A stretch of DNA of 64,000 bases from Helichrysum umbraculigerum (lineage: Eukaryota > Streptophyta > Magnoliopsida > Asterales > Asteraceae). Location of the stretch: contig CATIUR010000001.1 of NCBI GenBank assembly GCA_949592205.1, forward strand, positions 76,092,059 through 76,156,058, read 5' to 3'. This document shows, in pieces, positions 21,301 through 34,330 of the stretch; position 1 is the stretch's first letter, and the number at the start of each line of letters is the position of its first letter. Below the pieces are notes generated by a model, which had not been told where the DNA came from, ran no database searches, and worked only from the letters and a program-made list of their open reading frames with translations. The position numbers and the translations under genes were made by a program.

Positions 21301-24100
21301 ATATATGGTCATAGATATCTATGGACCTTTATTATTTTTTGGCATGACCGGTAAGACCATCCCGGATCAATAATAATGCGAAATTTTATTTTCATGAGAG
21401 AATATTTTGATATACTCATAATTTCTTTAATGTAATGATTTTACATGTGTAACTTGCTCTGATATTTGAATAGTCACCGATCACTATCTATGGAAGGGAT
21501 TGAATCTCATAAAAGAATCTGGAAATAATAAAAGTGGATACATGTAGGCGGCCTACATATCCACCATGTACCATTTAGAGTTTGAAATCGATGCATCGTC
21601 TAAATGGTCCTAAAAGTTGCAACCCGGGGTTTGCGTGATTGATGACTCGACTACTGAGAGAGCGAGTATATCATTCCAGATGACAATATTTATTTTGAAA
21701 ATGTCGGTGATTTTGAATTTTGAAACACATAGTAAGCATTTTCAGCTTATTGTGGTTCATACAAATTTGTTTTCTTTGAAATGTAAGTTGAGTGTCTTCA
21801 ATTGATTATGAAGCATCGACTATGATAAGAGCAAATGTATTACTTGGGGTCATGGTTGTTCACATGCAACAAATTGAATTCGCATATAGCCAACAAGATT
21901 AGGGTTCCTCCCTATTGGAATTGGTATTATTGGTCTGAAACCATAAATTTCCCATCTAAGAGCTTTTGGGTTATGTGGTATGTATTTTAGTCAAACCACC
22001 ACAATGCACAATAATGGGACCATCAATGAATTGAATGAATATGTGTTGAGGGGGAGGATAATTAAGCAGCTGGAAATGAATGGATTATTAATCGATCCTC
22101 ACAATAAAGAATACGAACTTGAAAATTCAAATGATAATTCTGATTTAACAATCGCCATATATATTTAATGACCAAAACAATGTAAAGAGGTCACCATAAC
22201 AGCTGCTAATGCTCCTTTTGTTAATTGCGTCTTAGAAAGACAACTTTTGATTGGTAATGGTTTGCTTGAATAATCGATTCCAAAAGAAAATCCTCGAAAG
22301 AAAAAGGAGCGATGTTTTAAGATGGTCAAATCGAGGTAATAATGACCCCAAAAGTGTGTCGTAAAGAGACACTAGACATGATGCTTAAAGAAGAATCTCG
22401 GGTACCTGAGTGATAAAGGGATTTGAAATCATTATATCATGTCTATAAAATTATGGAATCGAAGCAAACATGAAATCACGTCGATAATACTCATGCATAT
22501 AAAATAGCGCTAAATATTATTAATGATGTGAGGATCTTGAAATCATAATTGTCAAGAGTTGTAAAGTTATTATTTATTGGCCAATATGGAAAAGACACGA
22601 AAGATGTATTGGAACCTAAGCTATACAACCTAATTAATATTAATCAATATGTGCACGAGATAAGATTGAGAAAACATGCACTAGTGGTGGCATTGTGCAT
22701 TTCGGAAAAATTGAAAATTGATTTTGAGTAAAAGTTATCTCGTGGTGGATACATATATTTACATACGGCAATACAATATATGAGGTTTCCGTCTATGTAA
22801 AATATGAGCTCATTGGATAATAAGATTCCTTAGAGGATATAAAACGCCCTAAGCATGTCCACTGATTTAATGGTTGATATCCTTCAAAGTATAGAAAATG
22901 ATCGAACATGTACACGACTTGAAATGCTGAAAACATTTAGAAAGGTCAGCATATGTAGGATAAAACTATTTGGGCATGTATGATAGAATTGCCTTGATGA
23001 ATATTTGACAAAAGGCTATAAATTGATTTTGGTTTTGACCATGTGTATTTATATAGAGATCCGGCTTTGCATATGGTATAATGCTCTATATTTAAATGAT
23101 GTATATTAAGTCGGTACCGTTTGATTTACATCATAAGGATATTGTATTCTTGGAGAAAATTGAGATGAAAATATTTAGGATAATATATAAAATGTTTTGA
23201 TGATTATTACGCACCATGAAACCCATATAGAAAGAGTGATAAAACAGTTTTGCGGGCAACATATATTCATTGAGCATTGTGATGACTATAAGATATATTG
23301 TTGTTGACAAAGATCTTTTGAGTACCATTTGATTATAAAATTGTTGTTTGAGTATCATTTGTCTCAAGTCTAATGAGACGTCGTTGGAATAGGTAAAATG
23401 GATGTTTTGAAACCTTCAAAATTTGGAAGGTATAAGTTTGCATTGTACAAACGCATTTGGGAGCATGTTTAGTATCTTTTGAAAATGTAGGATGATCGAC
23501 TATATTCAAAAACACACATGATGATTTGCGGAGGATATTATTCAAGAACCATGCTAAAGAGTTATTTCCTAGAAACTTCCTACTGTTGTTATTAAAGGAA
23601 GCTAGTTCATGCTCTCGGAACACACCGACTTGTGAAGATCAAGTGATGTGATCATCAGGGGGAGAAAATACGCGTTGCACTCTTTTCCCCTTAGTCACGG
23701 TTTTGTCCCACTAGATTTTCCTGACAAGGTTTTTAATGAAACAGCATCCCCAAGCGTATTGAGAGAACTATGTACTCTTTTTCCTTCACTAGGTTTTTGT
23801 CCCACTGGGTTTTTCCTAGTAAGGTTTTAATGAGGCATATTCTTTTAAGTGATGGATAGCCAAGGGGGAGTGTTATGAATACATCTTAATTGAGTGGCTA
23901 TCCATATCCTAAGCTACCCGCCCATTCGATTGCCTACATAAATATTGTATTGATTGTACTGGTTATTGGAGATCTATAAATAGTGATCTCAAGACTTGTA
24001 GTAAGAGGATGAATCTTAATAAAATATGTTCTCCAATTCTCTCCACTATTCTTGTATTATGCTTATTATATAGTTGCTAATAGGTCGTTGTTTCATAACA
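18339..24100 (+). mobile_element. Ale-type Ty1-copia element with intact LTRs and decayed interior
   Basis: LTRs of 230 bp each (18339-18568 and 23871-24100, TGTTATGAAT...TTTCATAACA) differ by one base. Target duplication AATAA lies at 18334-18338 and 24101-24105, inside a TAA microsatellite. The sequence after the first LTR (CGTTATCAGCACGAG) and the Pro-Gly-Phe box region before the second (GTCCCACTGGGTTTTTCC, near 23800) are typical of the Ale/Retrofit lineage. The tract CAAGGGGGAG ends at 23870. The 5.3-kb interior has no frame over 100 codons; only scattered pol remnants remain. TATA boxes (TATAAATAG) lie at 18443-18451 and the matching site in the second LTR. Confidence 0.88.
22180..22740 (+). 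pseudogene. relic of Ale copia pol (integrase to reverse-transcriptase linker)
   Basis: Short translated patches resemble the linker between integrase and reverse transcriptase of Ale elements: an NPRKKK-like patch near 22290 and a HAYKIALNIIND patch near 22490, where the family has a FAYxVALxI motif. Stops and frame changes separate them. Catalytic motifs of reverse transcriptase or integrase were not recognised. Assignment rests on these patches plus the LTR-adjacent hallmarks. Confidence 0.5.
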
Positions 24101-25529
24101 AATAATAATAATAATAATAATTAATAATATAATAATAGTAATATAATAATAATAACTATATCATGATAATATAATAATAATTATTATTATAATAACTATA
24201 AAAATAATATAAGTAAATCGATGGATGATTGTGAGACTTGGTATTATGTCGGTGGAGGTCAATCTTCAAACCATCTGATCGGCCCATTAGAAGAGGATAA
24301 TTAAATACTTTGCCCCAAGCTTAATGTAAGCTTAACTTAAACCTAAAGCCTTTATTCATCATCATAAAAGAAACAAACGTCCCTGGGTTTTGCCTCTGTG
24401 TGTCGACCGATCAACAAGAAAGAATCAAAGTCTAAGTTCCATAATTTCTTCCATGTACTACGTGTTCGTGTGATCGTGTAGGTATTTTTCATAAACCATA
24501 AACAATTATTTTTATTTTCATTTTTATTTTTCTGAAATAGATATATGTTAGGGTCAATTTATATGTTTGGAAGAAATATATGTCGAGTTCAAGGCTTTTC
24601 AAATTTGAAAGATTATATACCGTTAATCGCAATTTCTGTCTAGATTTTCATAGTAGTAATAAACGGCTGTTTTGACCCATTTTCGTTCGTTTTCAGACTT
24701 CGGACAAAACATGAAAGTTGTAGATCTCGAAATTTTACCCTAATATGCTAGGTTTCGGCCTCTGAAATGCATTGTATGATTTTATAAAAATTATCTTGTA
24801 AACGGTTGCGGTGTATGAAGAATTTTTAGAAAACTTTTGTAAATTAATTCGGTTTGATCAAACTATTTTCTAATTATTATAGGAATTGTGAATGTAAGAT
24901 AAGAGTTAGATATTTTCTGAAAGAAAAAGGATTTTTATATTTGTAAGTTGAGTTTATTTATTATATTTAAAAAGGGTTGTGTTTCGAGTATATTTTAAGT
25001 ACTTTCGATTACGAGTTGACTATGGACAAAAAAATTCATCATTTTATATATGTCAAACATCGATTTTCATTACCAAGTATTATAGTATGATTGTGTCATT
25101 TTGATTTAGAAGTATTACTTATTGCAATTAAAACTAATTGAACTAAACAATGTTTGATAATCGATTATTATGAAATAATAGGCTAGGATCATAATTATGA
25201 CAATCAACTAGACTATTGTACAATAATGAATCTATGTTAATGTGCAAGATATTTATTGAACTTAACGTGTTTGTAGGGTGATTTGGTTAGATGAGATGTT
25301 TGGTTATATATTTACATACCGATTTAGTGGACTTATTTGGGAGCTTAATTTGCTTTGCTAGCCAAGGTGAGTTTTCGTGGCCCCATTTTCTTTACCTATT
25401 TTTACATTGGGGGAAAAGTATGCTCACATGTTTTACCAACTGTTTTATGCTGTGAACGTATTCATTTCTATTTTTGGACATATGCTTGAAATGTGTGACA
25501 CTATGTGACTTATATGCATTGAGACTTGT

Positions 25530-25700
25530 TGCTTACATCCGTGCTGTACTTCCTTGTGGGATATTTGCCGTACATTGAGATTGGTTGTTTACATTCGTGC
25601 TTTACCTTCTTGTGGGGTATTTGCCGTACATTGGGATTGTTGCTTACATTCGTGCTTTACTTCCTTGTGAGGTAATTGCCGTACATTGAGATATATTGGC
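25530..25700 (+). repeat. ~61-bp tandem repeats in the E LTR (5' copy)
   Basis: Three units share TTGCTTACATYCGTGCT and TTGCCGTACATTG, with period about 61-64 bp. The 3' LTR has the same array at about 31577-31748. Short open frames here on both strands occur twice only because the LTR occurs twice; they are not taken as genes. Confidence 0.8.
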
Positions 25701-26171
25701 TGCATTATTTCACATTTGTGTACATTTCTATTGCATTGTCCTAACTTACTTTCATCACAGCAAAATGTTTTATTTGTGGTGTTTGGTTTCAAACCTACGA
25801 AACTCACCAACATTATTGTTGACGTTTTTGAGCATATCTTTTCAGGTAGCACTAGTGGAACTAAGATTGAGGACAAGAAAGCTTAGTGGACCGATTAGGT
25901 TGCATTAAGTGTTACTTCAAGACATATGAAATTTGTTTATAATATTTCGGTGGTTTGAGAAAGGCGTGTTTTGCCTTAACATTTATATTGTGGGATGTTT
26001 GTTTGCTAATATGTTTCCTTGTTGATATGTACGCGTAGCGTGAACCACTATTCATGTTACAAGTATCATAACACATTGGATTTTTATTTTCATTTAGACT
26101 TCTTTATAATAATGTGTTGTGATCCTATCGTGGTTGCATTCCGTTGTTTCCGCTTTAAACGGGGTGTGACA

Positions 26172-27697
26172 GATTGGTATCAGAGCCATTGTTTATAGAG
26201 ATCTAGGTGGTTTGACCTAGACTATAAATAAGGAACCCGCATATAGAACATGAATTAGGAACTACATGTACATGAAACTATATGTGCTTATTCGAAACGA
26301 TGTGTACTTACATGTCACTCAAGATGGACTTATCCACTAGGATATATACTTATTTGCTACATAGACGACGTGTTCTCATTCACGTTTCGATTCTCGAGCA
26401 AAACATGCTCCGTTAGTGGTTTCCGCACGTGCCCGCTCACTCGAGAGGGTTATGTAGGATTAATGACGCGAAGTCATTAATGTCATCTATCAATACTATA
26501 TCGATCATAGTATCTTTTTCTTATAATTCGTGCCACTTTTAGATTTCATTATGTAGGATCAAAGTTGAACATTGTGATATAGGATTTGGTAATAAGTACA
26601 TATATGAAAGGATACCCTAACAATTATGGCGGCCGACGTAATTGCAAAGGTATCATGACATATATGTGTTTATATGACCATATTCGAATGTCCAATGTGT
26701 CGCCTTCAAAGTCGCATGACGACGTCAAATCTCGACTCTACAGGTTTTGAGATCATAATCCTTGGTCATTGGTTTGGTGCATACACTATCTAAATTGCCC
26801 ATTTATCCTAAACTCCTATATACTCAAAATCGTATCAAATATGCCGCCCAGTCATTCTACTCGAAATTCTAAAAAATAAAAAAATAAAATAAAAAAGAAA
26901 CGTAACGAGAGCGAAGGGTGACAAATATAAAAGTGTAAATCATGTACTAAGTAAACATCATTCTAAGACATGGAAAACGTATAGTGAGAATAATGGACGC
27001 GGATAATAACTCACTAATGAATAACCGTGCGAAAACTTTATTAAATCATTACTCACTAGAATCAAAATAATTGGTTTACTATCCCTCAAATTCTTTGAAC
27101 GTAATTATATTTTAACTTCCTTGGGAAATTTCACATTACAACCACGAATCACACGATAATCTTTTCTTGTCAGTGATGTAATCATCACTTGGCCACTCTC
27201 ACATTATCGCAACTAAGTTTCTAATCTCTTTTGCAAGTTTGCCCAAGATCTTGATATCTTTTGGACATGCATCCGAATTCTCCGTATTGCTTGGCAATTT
27301 CACCTAAGGTCTCCAATGCCACATTTTACAATAAGAAGTAACTGAACAAGGCTATTCTTAACATGCATTATATTCTTGTTTTTTTTTAAAACCATTTGAC
27401 TACAACATCCGTAAGAATTAAAGTGAATCTAAAACATACCTACACCATAATCTCTACCAATATCACGATTGCAACATGGGTGAATCAAACTTTTTCCTAA
27501 GGACCTTATTAAAACCACTTGTTGATGTGTTGGTAATCAAAAACTTGGCAATGATTCTCACATTCAACCAACCCGTTATTATCTATACTACATAATGTTG
27601 GTATTAAATCGAAGAAGTTCCCAGTTGTAACTATTCTTCGAGAGGCTTAAAAAAAACGAGATAAACGTTGAATTCGAGATTTATAAAGTCCCAACTT

Positions 27698-27740
<43 letters not shown>

Positions 27741-27919
27741 AACTAAATAAAATAAAATTTCTTGCATTAAGAACTTAATCAAGGATAACATTTGATTACC
27801 ACTGAGTCAAAAGAAAACACAAAAATCAAGAAGCTTTACAACAACCAAAAACATAATAAGCTCATCGATGAAATGGACAACAGGAGATAATGAGAAAAAT
27901 CGCTTGGAGGACACATAAA

Positions 27920-27963
<44 letters not shown>

Positions 27964-29937
27964 GAATTCATGCATTCTATTCTAATTCTATACGAAAGGA
28001 GGTGGGGGATCATAACAATTGCCTCAAAAAAAAAAAATGTTCACATATAAACTTCAAACACAATTAAGCACAATTACAAAATGAGGATTAAGATATACAC
28101 GAGACAAATCGCTCGATAGGGAATCGATAGAATGTTTCACGTAAGGCGTGGCCTTAAATCCAAATACAAAGTACATACTATCTCCGATTAATGTTCTTTC
28201 GTTCGATTCACTGTTACTCTGTCTTGTACGGGTATGTGGATAGCATTATCAAATCAATATATAAAAGAAGACTACTCCGAACCAAAGAATCAGTTTTGCC
28301 TTCAAGCGAAAACGAACTCTAATTATTTTTTTTTTATATCAAAACTTCACTGAAACTTGGACAAAATAATACACCCCATTCACAAATTGTTATAACAATT
28401 TAAAAAAAAAAAAAAAAGAGAGTTGATTTACCCCTTTTCTTTTCAGCCTTATAAACTTCAAGATGCGAAAAGACCCAACTACCTTCACTATATTCAACAA
28501 CATTTACTACATCACTCCTCTCATTAATACACATTTAAAAAGCTTTGACCAATATAAGATTTAAATTTGATAAATACTCATTCACCAAGTTTGGAAACCA
28601 GTGTCTTTGAAATTTAAGCAAATGACCAGGTAATTACCCCGCCTTATATGTCAATATATGGAGATTTCTCATAATTAATTTAAACGATTTTTAGAACTCC
28701 AAGGCACCACTCTTTAAGATAATCTTTGTATAGTATATTTCACATCGTAAACTTAACAGTATTGATGACCACCAACAACAAGTGTTATCATTCATTCGCT
28801 CACACTATTGACAACTACCAATATCGATCGCTACTACATTTTTCTTATTTGTTGGCCGCTGCATAGTGCGTATACTTTTTAGTCCTTAAATAATTGGATT
28901 CCGATGCTTGAGAACATACAATATGGAATTAGCCCAAATCCAGGCCACCTAGATTTTTGGGTAAAATCTAAGTGCATATTCATTCACTCCTTCTAAAAGT
29001 AAACTCAGATAAACTTACAAAGAAATACTCTTGTACATATGAACTTTTCTTTCTTACTGATATTGTAGGTTGATCTTTCTTGGCGACACGACCTTTGTAT
29101 ATATATCGTTACTCTCACCTACGAAAGTATATATAAAAAAAATGGAGTCAACGACTAAAACACAAAAGATTTAACAATCAACAAACTCCCTTTAATCCAT
29201 AAAGAGATCAAAATTTAATATACAATACACATATGACACATTGAGGACACTATAGAAGTTTAAATGGTTGGGACTCATTTTTGTATAATCTACATTTCTA
29301 TATGTCAAGTTGAATCTAACTGTGATCGTTCTGCATTAAACGCAAATTTTCAGTGTGTAAATCCCATACAAACTCTCTAGAATCAACCAACTGTATGCTT
29401 ATACAAAGAACAAATATCTCTTGGTCATTACCATTCCTTAATAATTATCTATTCTTCTGCGCCTATGATTAACCTACAAGTCTAGTACAAAATCATAGAA
29501 ATTAACCACACGACGGTATTTGGAATTAAGAAAGAGTCTTTTTGATGTTGAGAACGCAAGAATTACAAACATCAAATTTCATTTACTTCCTTAACGGACT
29601 AAACAAATCCGTACTATATGTTTAACAAATAAGTTCGATAACCTATCAATCGAAGTGACGGATGGAGCGAACGGAATTCGCGATACATAATCAGTGATGA
29701 GTCTCTTATGAGTAAATTGCAATTGAAAAAAAAAAAAAAAAAATTCAAGATGGAAATTTGAAATAATACTTTGTCATAGAACCTGTAAAGATAAGATAAA
29801 ACATTAGGCAAGAATTTGAAATCACATAGGAACGAGAGGATCATAAGAAGCTCGAAAACCATGTCCATTACATAATAACGTTTTCAGTAATAATTTCGAT
29901 TAAATTTCGGGACGAAATTTCTTAAACAGGGGGATAC
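26172..29937 (+). mobile_element. non-coding interior of element E (LARD-like)
   Basis: The interior begins with primer-binding site TGGTATCAGAGCC (26175-26187, complementary to initiator tRNA-Met) and ends with tract AAACAGGGGGATAC at 29924-29937. Between them lie 3.7 kb with no gag or pol frame. It contains an A-run of about 41 bases (27699-27739), a TAA/TTA run (27920-27955) and shorter A-runs. A large retrotransposon derivative moved by another element's proteins is the best description. Distant pol decay cannot be excluded, but nothing is readable. Confidence 0.75.
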
Positions 29938-32219
29938 TGTGACATCTGTCACCAAAAATGTAATTCTAAAATCTCAATTCAAAGTCAATTCCTGATCGTA
30001 TTTAAATGTGCGAAATTCGTGAAGAAATAAATTAAGTATTTGTATTTTAAACTATGCGAGAAATTTAATTCTCATATAGTGTTCAAAAACTCGAATCAAT
30101 GTTCGTATGCGATTGAATGAAAAGTTAAGTTAATATTAATGAAATAATAATAATAATAATAATAATAATTAATAATATAATAATAGTAATATAATAATAA
30201 TAACTATATCATGATAATATAATAATAATTATTATTATAATAACTATAAAAATAATATAAGTAAATCGATGGATGATTGTGAGACTTGGTATTATGTCGG
30301 TGGAGGTCAATCTTCAAACCATCTGATCGGCCCGTTAGAAGAGGATAATTAAATACTTTGCCCCAAGCTTAATGTAAGCTTAACTTAAACCTAAAGCCTT
30401 TATTCATCATCATAAAAGAAACAAACGTCCCTGGGTTTTGCCTCTGTGTGTCGACCGATCAACAAGAAAGAATCAAAGTCTAAGTTCCATAATTTCTTCC
30501 ATGTACTACGTGTTCGTGTGATCGTGTAGGTATTTTTCATAAACCATAAACAATTATTTTTATTTTCATTTTTATTTTTCTGAAATAGATATATGTTAGG
30601 GTCAATTTATATGTTTGGAAGAAATATATGTCGAGTTCAAGGCTTTTCAAATTTGAAAGATTATATACCGTTAATCGCAATTTCTGTCTAGATTTTCGTA
30701 GTAGTAATAAACGGCTGTTTTGACCCATTTTCGTTCGTTTTCAGACTTCGGACAAAACATGAAAGTTGTAGATCTCGAAATTTTACCCTAATACACGAGG
30801 TTTCGGCCTCTGAAATGCATTGTATGATTTTATAAAAATTATCTTGTAAACTGTTGCGGTGTATGACGAATTTTTAGAAAACTTTTGTAAATTAATTCGG
30901 TTTGATCAAACTATTTTCTAATTATTATAGGAATTGTGAATGTAAGATAAGAGTTAGATATTTTCTGAAAGAAAAAGGATTTTTATATTTGTAAGTTGAG
31001 TTTATTTATTATATTTAAAAAGGGTTGTGTTTCGAGTATATTTTAAGTACTTTCGATTACGAGTTGACTATGGACAAAAAAATTCATCATTTTATATATG
31101 TCAAACATCGATTTTCATTACCAAGTATTATAGTATGATTGTGTCATTTTGATTTAGAAGTATTACTTATTGCAATTAAAACTAAATGAACTAAACAATG
31201 TTTGATAATCGATTATTATGAAATAATAGGCTAGGATCATAATTATGACAATCAACTAGACTATTGTACAATAATGAATCTATGTTAATGTGCAAGATAT
31301 TTATTGAACTTAACGTGTTTGTAGGGTGATTTGGTTAGACGAGATGTTTGGTTATATATTTACATACCGATTTAGTGGACTTATTTGGGAGCGTAATTTG
31401 CTTTGCTAGCCAAGGTGAGTTTTCGTGGCCCCATTTTCTTTACATATTTTTACATTGGGGGAAAAGTATGCTCACATGTTTTACCAACTGTTTTATGCTG
31501 TGAACGTATTCATTTCTATTTTTGGACATATGCTTGAAATGTGTGACACTATGTGACTTATATGCATTGAGACTTGTTGCTTACATCCGTGCTGTACTTC
31601 CTTGTGGGGTATTTGCCGTACATTGAGATTGGTTGTTTACATTCGTGCTTTACCTTCTTGTGGGGTATTTGCCGTACATTGGGATTGTTGCTTACATTCG
31701 TGCTTTACTTCCTTGTGAGGTAATTGCCGTACATTGAGATATATTGGCTGCATTATTTCACATTTGTGTACATTTCTATTGCATTGTCCTAACTTACTTT
31801 CATCACAGCAAAATGTTTTATTTGTGGTGTTTGGTTTCAAACCTACGAAACTCACCAACATTATTGTTGACGTTTTTGAGCATATCTTTTCAGGTAGCAC
31901 TAGTGGAACTAAGATTGAGGACAAGAAAGCTTAGTGGACCGATTAGGTTGCATTAAGTGTTACTTCAAGACATATGACATTTGGTTTTAATATTTCGGTG
32001 GTTTGAGAAAGGCGTGTTTTGCCTTAACATTTATATTGTGGGATGTTTGTTTGCTAATATGTTTCCTTGTTGATATGTACGCGTAGCGTGAACCACTATT
32101 CATGTTACAAGTATCATAACACATTGGATTTTTATTTTCATATAGACATCTTTATAATAATGTGTTGTGATCCTATCGTGGTTGCATTCCGTTGTTTCCG
32201 CTTTAGACGGGGTGTGACA
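29938..32219 (+). mobile_element. 3' LTR of element E
   Basis: TGTGACATCT...GGGTGTGACA, 2,282 bp, followed by TAATG (32220-32224), the right target duplication matching 18091-18095. It gives the uninterrupted form of the 5' LTR, including the (TAA)n tract where the Ale element inserted. Confidence 0.92.
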
Positions 32220-32880
32220 TAATGTTCCTGTGAATTTTCAAAACTCGAGAAACGTTCGCATGTTGACTAAAGAGGAATTGAAGCAATCTTTAGATGAGAT
32301 GATAGCATATTGGAATAAGGATCTAATTGTGAAGGATATGGAAAGCGACAAGGTGGAAAATTTTGACAAACCAAAAGATGGAGGATATAAGGCAAAACCA
32401 AATTTAAAAAAATATAAGCCTTCACCTTTATCGGAAGAAATTGTCAAAAAGTACACACCTCCGCCTCCTTATCCAGCTGCTTTGAATAGAAAGTACAATG
32501 AAGGATCAATTTTTCCAAAGCTTAAGAAAGATACTGTTAAAAGCTTATCTCGTCCAGTGATTGTGAAAGCTACGCAATCTATGGAGACATCAAGTGAAAG
32601 AGTGGAAGAAACGAAGACTATTGGCCACAGTCAAGGAGATTCCATTCAACAACTTGAGGAGATGATTCAAACAGATAAGTATTCTCAATCTTCTAACTCT
32701 TTATTTTCTAACGAGATTTTTAGTGAAATTGAACAGGAAGAAGATATGGAGGTAAATTGGTTGCCTTTGCCAAAATTTGATCACTATGATTCTGATGAAG
32801 AAATACTCTCGTTACTTAATTGTGATGATGAGGAAATTCTTGAATTAAGAAGGTATATAAGGTATTCTTGCCTGGTTGTG
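32220..32880 (+). pseudogene. remainder of the second B unit ORF, 3'-truncated
   Basis: This continues the frame cut at 18095 and matches residues about 8-212 of the intact copy at 12956-14074 with few changes. At about 32851 it jumps, through the filler GGTATATAA, into the last ~85 bp of an Athila-like LTR and meets a stop. The rest of the ORF, the 3' untranslated region and most of the third LTR were deleted. Confidence 0.9.
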
Positions 32881-32945
32881 TGATAGTATTAATAAGGTAT
32901 TTTCAGTTATAAATTATAAAACAAGACGCGCTTTCACACACATCA
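32860..32945 (+). mobile_element. terminal remnant of the third LTR of array B
   Basis: GGTATTCTTGCCTGG through CACACATCA matches the final ~85 bp of the B LTRs. It is followed at 32946-32950 by CTAAC, the right target duplication pairing with 10415-10419. The outer duplication therefore brackets the whole tandem array. Confidence 0.88.
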
Positions 32946-33603
32946 CTAACGTTTTGCTATAACATGCAATCACTGTTCATAATTGCTTTGGTGCTTATGT
33001 GCTACTGATTATATGAATGATTTCATTATATGATTGAAGACTATATGTGAATATTTGTATGATTTTATACGAACAACTCATAGGATATTACTTCCCTACA
33101 AACTATTGTGAATGACTTCATTTGGTTTACTTGTTAACATTTTACAAATGAATATGGTTTAACAAACCATACCTATAAAAACCTGTGAATTCACTCAACA
33201 TCTATGTTGACCTTTTACTATGTTTTTCAGGTAACTAGCAGCAAAGATAAGACTGTATGCATATGGAGTTAGGCGACCCGCGACTAATTAGGATGCCACA
33301 TTTTGGGACATTTAAGATTTCTTTGTATAAATGATTTACATTAATCATACTTATAAAATCTTCTTTCGAAAACTGTGTATTTTATACAGATTTTATTTTA
33401 TAATACTATCCTACGACTTTAGCGAGTTGTAGTCCTTTTTGTTATAAACTAACTTCAAAAATGGCATCTTAATTTATTGTTCAGCAATAATCATAAGCTC
33501 TGATCGGACATGAGTGTCAAATGTTGACGTCAGAACCCCCGTCTAAACTGATGCTTCCGCAAATCGTGCGTTGACCGCGCTGACCGAATTTGGGGATGTC
33601 ACA
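32946..33603 (+). mobile_element. right fragment of the 5' LTR of element D
   Basis: This resumes the LTR interrupted at 10419 and matches 39945-40601, ending GGGGATGTCACA. A primer-binding site follows at 33607. Confidence 0.9.
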
Positions 33604-33814
33604 GTTTGGTATCAGAGCCATTGGTTATAGCGAACTAGAAGTCTTTAAGTGACCTGAAAGCCTTAGAGACCTAGACTATAGCCTGGGCTAGAACACTCAT
33701 GCATGCACACATTGCATACGTCTAACTCATTATATGACAATTATTGTCACAAGGCGTTTAGGTGGATAGTTACGTGTTCCTACACGTGACTTCTCCAACA
33801 TGGTTGTGATAACA

Positions 33815-34330
33815 ATGGCACCTCGGTACACAAGAAACCATCAACCAACGCCATCACACATTTAATCTATCTGTCCACAATACAGACATTATCGTTTGAT
33901 GAATGGTCAATCTGATTTTGTATTCCCCGAAACAAACTACACTTGATTCAATCGCTCCTAATTGAGCATTAGAAGAATACTTGAGAAGACTTTTATTATA
34001 CTAAATCAGGAACTCTTCTCACACATTGCAACCTCCCACTTTTGCGGGCAAACATATATAAAACTAATGGTTCCTACCATGGTTGCCGTACCCCACACAC
34101 TATTCAGGGAACTCCCTGACGCACACAAAAATGACTTCTTAGAAAACGGCATCTCCAGAATGGATGGAGACATGATCTCTACATATAAAACGTCTCGAAC
34201 CTGTTGGAGACCGTAGGAACTTGGACAACGAAAATTTCCCATGCTACTTGTGCCCGAGTACAAATGCTAGAGGAGCGTGCTCGAGTGGCAGAGAATGTTG
34301 CCGAGATCAACATGATGATGACTACATGAT
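33815..34330 (+). pseudogene. possible gag relic of element D
   Basis: An ATG at 33815 opens MAPRYTRNHQ, resembling the basic start of plant Ty3 gag, but stops follow quickly. A second patch (33962-34216) is open for 84 codons and a third near 34262 reads MLEERARVAENVAEI, coiled-coil-like. Position just after the primer site fits gag. No capsid motif is certain, so this is tentative. Confidence 0.3.

Larger units (their letters stand above)
18096..26171 (+). mobile_element. 5' LTR of coding-less Ty3-type element E, split by an Ale copia element
   Basis: The LTR starts TGTGACATCT after target duplication TAATG and ends GGGTGTGACA at 26171, three bases before a tRNA-iMet-type primer-binding site (26175-26187). 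Without the copia insertion (18339-24100 plus duplication) it is about 2.3 kb and nearly identical to the 3' LTR at 29938-32219. A (TAA)n microsatellite marks the insertion point. Three ~61-bp repeats lie near its 3' end. Confidence 0.9.

Noticed and set aside
25589..25908. Identical frames at 25589-25908 and 31637-31956, looking like a duplicated gene
   Set aside because: They are the same place in the two LTRs of element E; duplication is due to the LTR, not to gene conservation.
27699..27739. A-run of about 41 bases as a LINE or SINE tail
   Set aside because: No LINE or SINE body or target duplication precedes it, and it lies within the interior of element E.
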